Below, piece after piece: positions 43,551 to 54,769 of a stretch of DNA of 64,000 bases (position 1 is its first letter; each line of letters opens with the position of its first letter). Below the pieces are notes generated by a model. That model was not told the DNA's origin. It saw only the letters and a program-made list of their open reading frames with translations, and did no database searches. The translations under genes were made by a program, and so were the position numbers. Origin of the DNA: Siphonodentalium dalli (Eukaryota; Mollusca; Scaphopoda; Gadilida; Siphonodentaliidae); assembly GCA_032622095.1 (NCBI GenBank), contig CP136061.1, positions 133,244,087 to 133,308,086 of the forward strand. Direction: 5' to 3'.

Positions 43551-45264
43551 TAATTAGAGATAAAATTTGAAGTCTGCGATAGATTCGTCATCTGTTATTT
43601 CTGTGGGTATGTCATTCCACGATTTTAAAGTAGCGGGGAAGAATGATTTTTTTAAATGTTCGGTGTTACAGAAGTATGAATAGAATTTTCCCGGTTTTCT
43701 CAAGTTATATCCAGAGACTTCAGATGACCTAGGTGTTAGAAGATTTTGTAGGTATTCAGGGGCATCGTCATTTACTATTTTATACATTGCTTGTAGTTTT
43801 TGGATTTCTCTTCTCTTGCTCGGTGTTGGCCAGCCAACTTCATTTAGGAGGTTTAGATTGGACACTGATCGTGTGAGGCCACTAACCAGCCCATGCATCC
43901 GGATATGCTCGTAGCGGAAGACATGCTCGTAGCGGAATAACCACATGGCCCGCGATTTGCACACCGTTCACGGTTAGACACATGTTGCACCGAAACCAAC
44001 ACATACCAGTGGTTGACGGTGGTGGTACTATTTGTACCCAACTGTACATCAAACTTCTTTAAACATGGACGCAGTTTAATTCTATTTTACCGGGAAGTTA
44101 GGTAAAAAATTGTGGCAAAATTTGCATTTCTTACATAAAATTATGATTTCCGTGGTAACAGCCCAGACAATATAGTCTTTTACATAGATTGCTATTTCCG
44201 CGGATATTCCCTTAATATAATAGACAAAATTTTCAGTCATGTTTCTACATTTCCCATAGTAAAATATTACCATATATGCAGGTCATAGCAAGAACATATG
44301 GTATGTCTATAGCAGTGGTTTTAAGTTTGCTATAGACATGCCCCAAAATCAAGTGAGTGCCTCCATGGAAACTAATTTTTCGGGCACTAATATGATTGAC
44401 ATCGCAAACATGTCCAGTTCATTTTGAAGCTAAGATATCATACTTTGAGAGACTGTATGTTATATAATGTGTCAATGCAAAGATTCATTAAAATGTTATA
44501 AAACTTATATCGGGTAAGTATTTCAGGTCTTAATTTTCGTATAAAACCCGATTATCGAACAGTAATATGCAAATTGCGGAAACCACAACCGCTCATTTCT
44601 GTAGACCGATTATCGCTGTTAACGTTTAAAAAAAAATCAAGGTAAACTAAATCGTGTTTTTATGAAATAACTTACGACAACTAAAGACGATGTGCAAATC
44701 GCGGGCCATGTGGTTATTCCGCTACGAGCATGTCTTCCGCTACGAGCATATCCGGATGCATGGGGTGCTAACTGTTCGGGCGGCATCGCAATGTAATCGG
44801 TTTGGTATTTTGGGGCACAATCCCAGACTACATCGGAGTAATCAAATAGTGGTATGATAAAAGTTTTATAAATGCTTTCAAGCGATCTTCGGTCAAGCTG
44901 ATACTTAAATCTTCGGAGCTGTGCTAAGCGTGAGGCTATTCTGTTTGTTATACCATTTAGGTGATTATTCCAATTTAAGTCAGCTTGGAGTTCCAGACCG
45001 AGGTGTTTATGTGTTTCAACAAATGAGATTTGGATCCTGTTTAAAGGTTAAGTCGGGGGCTTGCCCAGAAGTCCCCGTTAGTGCATTGTACATACTAATT
45101 GTTTTAGAAGGATTAAAGTTTACTAACCAGTTTTCAGACCATTGTGCTATGATTTGGAGGTCACTATTCATGACGCGGCCTAATTCATTGAGGTCATAGT
45201 GGCTATTTGTTAGACATGTGTCGTCGGCGTACATTCTCGTAAAAGAAAGTATGTTGTCTGGCAA
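43551..45264 (-). pseudogene. CR1/Jockey-like LINE remnant, split by a DNA transposon
   Basis: On the minus strand from 45264, the fragment begins at the RT active site (MYADDTCLTNS) and continues with SDLQIIAQWSENWLVNFNPS. After a one-base frameshift near 45030 it reads FVETHKHLGLELQ and IYKTFIIPLFDYSDVVWD. At 44767 it is interrupted by the 881-bp element. Beyond it, at 43881, the reading continues as LTRSVSNLNLLNEVGW, PTPSKRREIQKL and SFFPATLKSWNDIPTEI to a stop at 43554. The two sides join into one ORF2 C-terminus apart from a frame error at the joint. It is dead. Its 3' side abuts the LINE tail at 42635-43550. Confidence 0.8.
43887..44767. mobile_element. 881-bp non-autonomous TIR transposon with CTAAC target duplication
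   Basis: The terminal inverted repeats (43887-43962 and 44692-44767) are 76 bases long with a single mismatch, at the third base: CAGCCC versus CACCCC. CTAAC flanks both ends (43882-43886 and 44768-44772). Each TIR holds two direct copies of ATGCTCGTAGCGGAA, plausible transposase sites. A small hairpin (gtctatagca / tgctatagac) lies at 44305-44341, close to the exact centre. No transposase is encoded. Five-base target duplications occur in Transib and in some hAT elements; the terminal CA..TG does not decide between them. Confidence 0.85.
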
Positions 45265-46480
45265 GTCGTAATTCCCGATATCTCAAATAGAAGGAACAAA
45301 TTTCTCTTCAAAATAGTCCATCGATATTTAACAGCGACTAAACGATTCGAAGTCGGATAATCAAGTAGGAGATTCATTAGATTGAATCCGTACATCTCTT
45401 ATAAAATGTTTCTCTGATAATCAGTAATGATCATTCCTCGAATAATTCGAGCGTAGTTCACTCTTATAGTACTAGCTATCAAATATTGAAAAGATGTAAA
45501 TTTCATTCGGTTTTGTCCATTTTGGCGGCCATTTTGGGACCGACATTCTACAAATAGGGCTACGACTAAGCATTGTTTGTCAATATTTAAATTCATTATG
45601 AATTTGGCATTAATTGGTCACCCACCGCTGAAATTCAGCAGTGTCCGATACCATTAACAGCCATTGTGCACGCCATCTTGAATAGAAACTTTTCCAAATG
45701 TCGGATTTTTAGCGGATATTGGATATGTTGTTCACCAGATTCTGCCCGACAAAATGACACCAAAACCCGGTTGTTACAAATTGTGTTCGGATCAAACCCT
45801 TCAACGACCGGACTATAATGTTTCGGTGAATGAGAAAGGTACACACTACTTATGCCGATTCATCAGAGTACATGCACAGATTGCTCGAGTGCAATTATTT
45901 TACATGGTCCCTAATCGCATTTCGTGATCATCACCGGAAACAGTCGAACCGATCGCTGATGATAATTGTTCATAAACAAGCTATGCACACGCTGAGCACA
46001 CGGTCTATTGTATTTGATCTGACATATCATTATGTATTGTATGCATGCATCTTCTCTGGTAATTATTACATCTTAACGTTTCTCCGCAGATAATCTGTAC
46101 CATGCAGGACTTTCTACATAGAAACCACATTGACGCCATTGTCGGTTATAATTTAGAAATAACATTTATCAAGTTATGATAATTTCCTCAAGAATATACT
46201 AATAGTACAGCATTATGATATGAATGGGCTATTTTTATTCACAAAACACGCTTTGTGTCAGATTAAATGTAGGTTGAGTGTTTAATTGCTCGTAAAAAGC
46301 GCAGTATATAAGCAATCATTAGGTTCAAATGTGTGGCTTATGATTGGTCCGTTAAGTCCTGACCCATCCATACTACACAAGTTATGTCAGACACATATAC
46401 TTTTTATATTTTATTAAGTGTTGTTACGTTTAGTAAGTTACTGAGTATGTTCTGTTTCAGTGTCATCCGATGTAGTTTAA
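45265..46480. other. No gene supported
   Basis: Short frames on both strands, none recognised. The sequence is non-repetitive within this window as far as I can see. Confidence 0.45.
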
Positions 46481-46923
46481 AGATGCATTATCTGTTTAAA
46501 TACCCCGTAATTACTATTTCTTTGAGGATAACAAATATTTGATTCGAGTCGAGGAACCCACTCAACACAGCTCAGAGTGATCAGATATCGATTTTTGAAA
46601 TCTGTTATTTCTCAAGATATGAACTTTATTTCCGTCTGTCAAATATTCGTCAAACTGACCAAATTGCGGATGAAGATGGATAACTCTAAGATCAAGTGGT
46701 AATACGGCCAAATTTCGTGATTTTCAAGTGATAATGCGGCCATATTTCGTTGAACAACATGTTGATAAATAACACGTTTTTGGAAATGTTATACCATAGT
46801 TGACATTGGTTAGCATTATTTTGTTGTAGTTAATCGATTCGGATATCTAAGGTGTATTATGAATAAATGGTGTTGTTGTTGTAACCTTATGGTATGGGGA
46901 CCGTCTGATAGGATTGAGTGCCT
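46481..46923. mobile_element. Diverged TTAA-type element (copy C)
   Basis: It contains 'attactatttctttg', 'aaatatttgattcgagtcga', 'ggataactctaagatcaagt' and ends 'ggattgagtgcct' followed by TTAA (46924-46927). TTAA also precedes 46481. It matches the elements at 60996-61476 and 61830-62309 with many substitutions and a different middle. From here to 47.44 kb no gene is seen. Confidence 0.6.
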
Positions 46924-47450
46924 TTAAATTACTCATTATAAAATCAATGCAGTTTAATCAGACGTGCAGCCTCTTCTTCGAGACGCACAACCCAGTCAAA
47001 CAGACATGTGGACCCAGTCAAACAGACAGGACCCTGGCCAAATAAATGATTGCTGCTATGAATACCAATAATCGCCATTATGTAAGTGAAATTCCCCAAC
47101 CAATCTGAACCAACCATAAAAGAGCATCGTGGTTGCTATCCGACCTTTTTGGGTTGCCGTCGATAGCTCCCGAAAGCATATCGCTTTCTGAAATAATCCA
47201 AAAACTTAGTCGACTTACTATAGCTGATCATCAGTGTAAGCTTCCAATCAAGTTGAATACCGTACCGAATAGAGTCGGAACGGTTATATCATAAGTCGCG
47301 ACTTGAACATATGCATGCATAGTCAGCAACATCACCAACGTAATGGGATAAAAAAAATCTACGTTATGTTCCTTGACATATTGGCTGCGGACACACGTAC
47401 CACAGTTTCGATGGCATAGTAGGTGTGACAATTAATTATGGTGCAATATT

Positions 47451-47522
47451 GGTGACACTTGGTCGTCATATTTCTGTGCCATAGCGAACCATGTCGCCCG
47501 CCGCACATTCACACAATGAGTC
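47451..47522. repeat. Harbinger left TIR
   Basis: It begins 'ggtgacacttggtcg' and ends 'cacacaatgagtc'. It pairs with 51760-51832 with about a dozen mismatches or gaps. Confidence 0.8.
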
Positions 47523-47770
47523 TTTTCCAAGCTCTATCAGCGTCGAGATCGACATCTCAATGATTTATCTAACCGAATGTCTTGTCGCTGTTGATCTTTA
47601 CTCAACACGCAATGTTATATTTTAATGCTAACACACAAGTCCACTTGATAACTTAATGAATACCTTGTTTCTGTCAACAGTCATGATTGTTCTTACTAAG
47701 AACAAATCACCGGTGTAATTTCTCAGCATATATAAAAGTGGGTCAAACATTGCGATCAGTTATTAGTGTT

Positions 47771-49389
47771 ATGTCGCGTTCACATGTACGGTCGAATGAT
47801 GATACGTTGTTGGCCCTTGTGGGTCTGGGCACGTTACTATTGGGAGAACTGGAACGAACAAAACGACATCTAAATCGTAAGTGCTGGACAAAACCAATGA
47901 ACTCCACCCTAGAACGGAACCGGTATGGAATTTCTCACAGTCTACTGCAGGAATTAGAAGACGCGGATGAGAAAGAATTCACCAACTTCACGAGGTAAAT
48001 ATAAATGTTTATGTTGATAGGTGCATATTACCAGGAGAGTATTACTATTGAGACATAACCATTTCACATGGGTGGACAATATAAAATATATTATAGGGTG
48101 AGTTGATGGCTGGTGCCACAGTCCCATGATGTACATAGTTCCAGTGCCACCGGGGGCCTATACACTACAACGCATCGTGCGAATGTTCTTGGGTGAGAAT
48201 GTGTGCGTGCAGTAAGGTTATTCTGTGTTTTCGGCGTCTGTGTCTTCTGCGTCGTTTTCAGCGTATAAAATATGGCCCATTCTATGATTGCATATGGGAG
48301 GGGTGATAATTTGTCAAAATATGTTATGAGCTACTTTACATGGTGTTTTCTTTTTTCTTCAGGCTGAACAAGTCGGAGTTCCATACCGTATTGCAAAAAG
48401 TGACCCCATTGATTGCGAAACAAGATACAGTTATGAGATCAGCGTTGACTCCATATGAAAAACTTGCCACAACACTCAGATTTCTTGCTACAGGGGAAAC
48501 GTACACAAGTCTACACTTCACTTCCAGAATCGCCAGATCAACCATTGGTGCGTTTATTCCGGAAGTTTGTGATGCTATTTACGACACTCTACAGGGAGAT
48601 TTCTTGAGAATGCCCGAAAACAAGCAAGAGTGGTTGCTCCACGCAGATAACTTTGACAAAATGTGGCAGTTTCCTCATTGTTTGGGTGCAATCGATGGGA
48701 AACACATTGAAATTCGGAGGCCGTCTGACAGTGCATGCGATCATCGGAACTATAAGGACTACGAGAGCATTGTTCTGATGGCTGTAGTTGATGCAACGGG
48801 AAAATTTATTTGTTATGATCTGGGATCACCAGGGAGTAGTGCTGATGGTGGCATTTTCAAGGACAGTGGGATGTGTGATATACAGCAGAACTTCCCAGAT
48901 GCTAGTCCACTTTCCAGTCCTAACAGAACACTGAGCATACCGTATTTCCTTGTTGCATATGGTGATGACGCTTTCGCATTAAGCAATCACCTAATGAAGC
49001 CGTATCCCCATCGAACAGCCATTGGTGATCAGAAAGTTTTCAATTACCGACTTTCGAGGGCACGTAGGACCGTCGAGTGTGCATTTGGTGTTTTGGTGGC
49101 TAGATTTAGAATACTTCTAGGGTCCATACAGTTGGACACCGATAACGTGAATCGGGTAGTCCGTGCATGCATTGCTCTTCACAATTTTCTTGGGAAGGAT
49201 GCGGATTTAGGTGTTTCGCAGAGCGGATGTTTACGATATGCTGAACATAATGCACAGTTGACTGCAACTGGAGATATTGGAGATTCGACAACTGTTCCGA
49301 ATGTCGATGCTCGTGAAGTGAGGGACGAACTCAGTGACTTTTTTTTTGATGAGGGTGCGCTCCCTTTTCAGTGGAGTCTTATTGAGTAA
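47771..49389 (+). CDS. PIF/Harbinger transposase (HARBI1-like), two exons
   Basis: Cut-and-paste DDE transposase, 416 residues from exons 47771-47994 and 48363-49389. The intron has donor gag|GTAAAT and acceptor ttcttcAG|g, phase 2. It joins FTNFT(R) to LNKSEFHTVLQKVTPLI, the usual N-terminal sequence of HARBI1-like nucleases. Exon 2 has the HTH-like region (PYEKLATTLRFLATGETY), the first Asp in LGAIDGKHIEIRRP, the second in the AYGDDAF region and the catalytic Glu in RARRTVECAFGVLVARF, followed by ALHNFLG. No catalytic residue appears lost and the frame is intact. The start at 47771 (MSRSH) is preferred; an in-frame ATG at 47687 would add 28 residues. The converging MADF gene probably supplies DNA binding and nuclear import, as its counterpart does in known Harbinger elements. 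Confidence 0.9.
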
Positions 49390-49619
49390 TAATTATTATG
49401 TGCTTGCAAAATTCAACACTCGATTTAATGAGATTAAACAATAAACTATGTTTTATAATGTGTGCGGTTTATGTGTATAGTCGTGTAGTCCCAGTAATAT
49501 GCCATATGTAAATATTTCGCTGCTTAAATGTAGGTGTCATTGAACTCTTGACAATTGTTTTGGTAGTTTTGAAATATTTTTCAAATGACTAATATTGACA
49601 TGTACTGATATATGATTAT

Positions 49620-49776
49620 ATGGAATGACTTGCTGGTAGATTGGGGTCATTGGTTTTGACCGACAGGGTAGTTAAACAAAGTTCGTTTGAATCATTTTGG
49701 GATTCACACACTTTATTTACATTCTCTGCCGGTCAAAATCCAATGATCCCAATCGATCTGCAAGTCATTCCTTGAG
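49620..49776. repeat. Hairpin between the convergent Harbinger genes
   Basis: Arms of about 45 bases ('ggaatgacttgctggtagat' ... 'atctgcaagtcattcc') contain 'ggtcattggttttgaccg', the core of the hairpins at 711 and 1292. It lies just 3' of the transposase stop, so it is either a nested MITE or part of the element's shared terminator region. A 17-base C run lies nearby, at about 49902. Confidence 0.75.
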
Positions 49777-50504
49777 TAACGTATTTACCAAGCTAATTTA
49801 TCCCCGGAACAACTGTTCTTAACATTAATATATGTGGTTCCGGCGTGTATGGGTGTGTTTATAAGTTATCTTTTCTGCGTATGTCCAACTTCGAATGTTG
49901 ACCCCCCCCCCCCCCCCGAGTCCGATATGAAAGATCAAAAGTCTTATTTTCTCCATATTTGTTGTTGGAAATATCCACATTACTGTCTATATGCAGTCAT
50001 CCAATGATGAGATGTCACATGTTAAAACATATTTTATGTAAACAGATCAGCAAATTAAGATCAATTTACAAATGGTAATAACAATAAATTCAACCAAAAT
50101 TATTTTCGACTTAACATTTGATTAGCTACTCCATTTGGCGATATGTATGGGATGACTGGCGTGTAACAGTACTGTTTACAAAAGAATGGTGCCAACATGC
50201 TATACCTCGTCATCGGAGTTATCAGTATTGATAATAAAAAAATACTTTTTCCATGTTAATTAATTTTGTTATATTTATTAAATTTTTTAATTTTATTTTC
50301 CACATTTACTTGAACCCACTGCGACTGCCTTGTGTCTCTTTAACTAGTTGGAATTTTTTACCATCAGTACGGTCGATTACCATCCACTTCTCCCTATCCC
50401 CATGTCAGTGATAAAATGGAATGACACATAAGAAACTCACGAACGCTCTTTTAATCAATTATCTCAAGACACCAACGAACTAGTTCAAAACGTCAGTCAT
50501 CAGT

Positions 50505-51482
50505 TCAACAGTCTGGTGTACTAGTGGGTTGTACGTCCGTGGTGACACATGACTGTCCAGTCGGATAAACATTACCATTCTGCATTCCATTCAGAGAATT
50601 ATAATTCGATGTGAACATAACATTAGATCCTAGATTAGATTGTCCATTCATCGAAGATCCAACATTTGGATACGCTGGCACCGTCGGTCCGGAAATAAAA
50701 GTTGAAGGGAAACTTTGATTTCCTTGGAAATTTTGTAAATAGCTGCTGCTCTCTTCAAAATTATATACAGTGGTTTGTAGCAAAAACTTGAGTCTACGTC
50801 GCTTTTCTGCATCCGGACAACGCCTCAGGGCCATCGCGATGTCTCTACCAAACACATCACATTCATCCTCTTTCTGTGTAACATTATCGGCGATTGTAGC
50901 GAATGCCTGGGCTGCTGTGTCCACCCATGACGACGTAGCACCACGCTTCCTTCTCACGTTGGATGTCGACGGTAGCGTCGATTGCACAGAACTGTTTGAC
51001 ACGTCGTTATCGTTTGTGTCATTACTGCTGTTAGCAGGCACATCAGCATCACCTGAAATACTATCCGAGATACTGGCTTGTGTTACATCGGAGTGGTCAG
51101 ACGGTGTTACGACGGTATTTGCACGTGTTTGTGGAATGTTAGAATAAGTCCCTGGTCCAGTCCACAGACTTTCCTCCAGAAAAGAGCATTCCTCAAAAAA
51201 CTTCCATTTTGGTACATATATATCTTTGGCAGCAACGCCGCTTTTCTTGCTTTTATTCACCTTTCTCACTTCCTCTCGATACATGGTCCTTAAACTCTGT
51301 ATTTTACTCTTCAATGCTTTTTCCGATAAACCCGGAATAATCGTGGACAAAATTTCCAAAAGTTCGTTATAATCAGCTTTTTTCTTGTTTAGATCCTTGT
51401 ATAAGTCGCTTTGTTTATTCCATATACTTTCTCTTATCTGCATCGCTTCCAACAATTCCGATACAGCTGCATCTGTCCACAT
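50505..51482 (-). CDS. Harbinger accessory protein with MADF domain
   Basis: 325 residues, single exon, ATG at 51482. Residues about 3-105 form a MADF/Myb-SANT-like DNA-binding domain: WTDAAVSELLEAM, ESIWNKQSDLYKDL, LKSKIQSLRTMYREEV and PKWKFFEECSFL. A Ser/Thr/Asn-rich linker follows, then RRKRGA (possible nuclear signal) and a BESS-like helix (DIAMALRRCPDAEKRRRLKF) at about 210-230. The last 80 residues are low-complexity Asn/Gly/Ser/Tyr-rich sequence. In PIF/Harbinger elements such a protein binds the transposon ends and recruits the transposase to the nucleus. The gene converges on the transposase with about 1.1 kb between the stops. The frame is intact. Confidence 0.85.
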   Translation of the reverse strand: MWTDAAVSELLEAMQIRESIWNKQSDLYKDLNKKKADYNELLEILSTIIPGLSEKALKSKIQSLRTMYREEVRKVNKSKKSGVAAKDIYVPKWKFFEECSFLEESLWTGPGTYSNIPQTRANTVVTPSDHSDVTQASISDSISGDADVPANSSNDTNDNDVSNSSVQSTLPSTSNVRRKRGATSSWVDTAAQAFATIADNVTQKEDECDVFGRDIAMALRRCPDAEKRRRLKFLLQTTVYNFEESSSYLQNFQGNQSFPSTFISGPTVPAYPNVGSSMNGQSNLGSNVMFTSNYNSLNGMQNGNVYPTGQSCVTTDVQPTSTPDC

Positions 51483-51759
51483 GATGTTAGCCTAATTATG
51501 CGTAGAATTTAACGTCGCAAAATAAAACACGCAATTGGGGAACTGACTTAATACGCGTGAAAATAATATAAGTAGATAAACATGTATTCAGCTCATATCA
51601 ATAAAAACATGCCACTTGCATGATATGTGAGTGAATAGGTTCAAACACAATTATGGACGATCGATCGTGCAATTTTATGTATCGTAGAGAATACAATGTG
51701 GCTAAACGTAATGAGTAGATATCAGCCTTGGTGAAACGCAATGGGTTAATTGGTCAGTC

Positions 51760-51832
51760 GACTCACTGTGTGAATATGCGGTGGGCGACATGACTTCCTA
51801 TGGCATATAAATTATGTTGGCCAATTGTCACC
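51760..51832. repeat. Harbinger right TIR
   Basis: The inverted match of 47451-47522, ending 'ccaattgtcacc'. Confidence 0.8.
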
Positions 51833-52299
51833 AAACTCCATGATTCTGCGATATATTTTTTGAAATTTTCATTTTGGTTGGCATCTCAATCGACTCAATG
51901 TCCAATATAATGATTCCCACGTTGAGCTAATACACATTATACTTTTTTAATTATGAAGAGTTATACCGGAATGGCATGTCGGAATCATCATGCGGTGATT
52001 GGTTTATTGCTCTTGGTATAGACGACAGACAGGAATAGCTAATACTTGACTGCTTCCAGATCGCTATTACAACATGCATCAACACCAGAGTGAATGGATA
52101 ATCCAGAAAGTCGACCGGAATTATAACAAAAGTTGTAAAACAGTACGTGATTGTTGAAACATAACACCTAAACTTGCAGAAACCGATATAGATAGCGCTT
52201 GGCAATTTCCAAAAAATAATTCGGCAAAAATTATTACGCCACATGTGGTGTATCTAGTTTCGGTGATTTTGATATTGTGTGGTGGACTGGACGAATGTA

Positions 52300-52770
52300 T
52301 TCTTGGAGATTTTTTGTACCTTACTCAATCGTACCAATAGAATCACGTATATGCTGAAATTGTAAAGTTAACGGCACCGGTGTATAATATGTTTTTGAAA
52401 ATATGATAAATCGTATCCATAGGGTCAGGACAGGCTGAAATTGTGAACTTAAAGTCACCGGTGTAATAATATGTTGTTGAAAATATAAATAATCTGATAG
52501 CCTGAAAATAATTTATCACCCATTGGGAGCCCCATGGTGTATTCTTGGATATTTGTATTTGTACCTTACTCAATCGTACCAATAGAATCACGTAGATGCT
52601 TAAATTGTAAAGTTAACGTCACCGGTGTATAATATGTTTTTGAAAATGTGATAAATCGTATCGATAGAGTCAGGACAGGCTGAAATTGTAAACTTAAAGT
52701 CACTTGTTGTTGAAAATATAAATAATCTGATAGACTGAAAATAATGTGTAACCCATTGGGAACCCCTGGT
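52300..52770. repeat. 245-bp tandem duplication
   Basis: 'ttactcaatcgtaccaatag' occurs at 52321 and 52566. Both copies continue through 'gttaacg(g/t)caccggtgtata' and 'gaaaatataaataatctgat' to 'acccattggga'. The second copy lacks about 15 bases near 52703. Confidence 0.85.
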
Positions 52771-53029
52771 TTAGTGAAGTGCATTGTGGGAAGTTCAATT
52801 GTGATTCTCCATCTTTATTTTCTGGAATTATCACCAAGATTTCTCCACTCGATTCTCTTAAAATGTACCCTGATCGGTCAAATTCTTTTGATAATTCTAT
52901 CTAAATACCACTTAGCTACTATTCGGATCTGCTGTCCCGGTCGAAAAGGGTTTAGTTTGACCAAAATGGCTATTGTCAATTTGACAAAAGCTTGTTTACA
53001 AACTGCGTCTACTAGATGACCCGGCCGTC

Positions 53030-54080
53030 CACTCCACGCTGTAATTAGTGTAAATTTATTATCGAAAACAAATTCAATTTCTTCCATCTAAAACATAATT
53101 ACGCGCTGAACTCTGTCATTTTAAGAATATAGTAGTATTACACACATACACACCAAGTTTCAGCTCAAAATTTTGAAAAATGACAGTTTTATAGACATAA
53201 ATCGATTTTAATGGGAAATCCTGTGAGGCTGTGTTAAATTTTATCATCGAAAAAAAAAAAAAATTTCTTCGATCTAAGAAATAATTACGTGCTGTACCCT
53301 GTCACATTTGACCGGTTCTACCTGCTAATTGTGTGACAGTACAGTCGTGTTACTTTATACGTCAACATTGGTCATTATCACTCGACAAATTTATTTTGGT
53401 CTATCGTATCAACCCCTATTTCCCCGTGTAGCCTGACTAAGTGTCTTTATCGCTCCACTAATTTGTATCGTTTCATCGGTATGAATTCCATATCCAATTA
53501 TCCACATATAACCAACCCAACCTCTAATCCCGGTCCAATTTATTTATTTCTTTCATCGGTATATAGTCATGTTACGTAATATTTTATCTCGTGATACTTG
53601 TACTTATATGTCTATGGTATTACTATAGTATACCGTATATGTATATCAATTGCTATTCCTTTCTATATTATCCTGGTGCCAACTATAGAGATACTGTCAG
53701 ACCCCCCCCAAATTTTATATAATTGCTGCTTTAGTACAGTCACGATGCATTACATGGCAACATCGATCCACTAATTTATGTCAGTTCATCGGTACAAACC
53801 CCTTTTTTCTCCGAGTCCATATAATCAACCAAACATCTTATAGAACTCCATAAATGACTATTCTGGCACTATATAGAGATGACTAAGTTTCTGACACCCC
53901 CCTATTTTATAGCCTTGTTGCAACAGTAGAGTTGATATGCATAATATGTCAACATTGGTCGTTATCGCTCTACAAATTTATATCGGTTCAACCCTTAGTT
54001 CCCTGTATCGCCCACCCCTCCCTCAATTTATTTTTTCATTTGTATTATAGTCTCGTCACATACACATTTTATCTTTTGTA
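53030..54080. repeat. Degenerate duplications
   Basis: 'aataattacg(c/t)gctg(a/t)ac' with preceding 'cttcgatctaa'-like sequence occurs at about 53085 and 53275. A block with 'gtcaacattggt(c)gttatcg', 'ctaatttat' and 'ggttcaacccc' recurs at about 53360, 53755 and 53955. No gene is seen from 53.0 to 54.24 kb. Confidence 0.55.
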
Positions 54081-54298
54081 ACTTTTGCTTCAACGCGTCG
54101 AGATCCGCTGCAGACAATACAAAACTGACAACATTTTGAAATGTAAGCAGGCTTCAAACTCATCTTATCCAAGAAAAACTCTGGTTACATAAGAAATTTG
54201 TGTATAAGGTGTACGCGCATTTGTTGCGTTAAAAACCAAAGGCCCAAGTCAAGGTCCAAATCCCCAACACACTGATGTGAGGTTTAACTCCATCTACA

Positions 54299-54769
54299 TA
54301 CAGTAATGTCCAAAGTAATTGATCACTTAACCACAGCAAAATTGTGTGTATTTTTTCATGATTCTAAATCCTGAAAAATTACCCATAATTATGCTGTGGT
54401 TAAAGGGTCAATTACTTTGGGCATTACTGTAACCAATATAAGGATTTGAGGTTTAATGATAACTCAATCATCATACAGTAATGTTCAAAGCAATTGACCA
54501 CTTAACCACAGCAGAATAATGGGTAATTTGAGGATTGTAAATGCTGAAAAAATACCCATAATTCTTCTGTGGTTAAGTGGTCAATTACTTTGGGCATTAC
54601 TGTAACCAATAAGGATTTGAGGTTTAGTGATAACTCAATCCTCATACAGTAATGTCCAAAGTAATTGACCACAGCAAAATTATTGGTAAATTTTCAGGAT
54701 TTCAAATCCTGAAAAATTACCAATAATTCTGATGTGGTTAAGTGGTCAATTACTTTGGGCATTACTGTA
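54299..54769. mobile_element. Three tandem copies of the TA-flanked hairpin MITE
   Basis: Copies at 54299-54431, 54474-54604 and 54645-54769 begin TACAGTAATG and end GGGCATTACTGTA. Each arm has 'cttaaccacagca' or its complement. The spacers ('aaccaatataaggatttgag' plus 'gtttaatgataactcaatc') are also repeated, before, between and after, so the unit of about 172 bp (MITE plus spacer) was amplified as a tandem repeat. The third copy lacks part of the left arm. Confidence 0.85.

Larger units (their letters stand above)
47440..51843. mobile_element. PIF/Harbinger transposon, about 4.4 kb, apparently complete
   Basis: Terminal inverted repeats at 47451-47522 and 51760-51832 share 'ccatgtcgcccgccgca' (right: 'catgtcgcccaccgcat') and 'cacacaatgagtc' (right: 'cacacagtgagtc'), about 80% alike over 72 bases. 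Between them are the two genes expected for this superfamily: a DDE transposase on plus and a MADF/Myb-like protein on minus, pointing toward each other. The exact outermost bases and 3-bp target duplication could not be fixed, because the ends beyond 'ggtgac' diverge. Confidence 0.85.
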
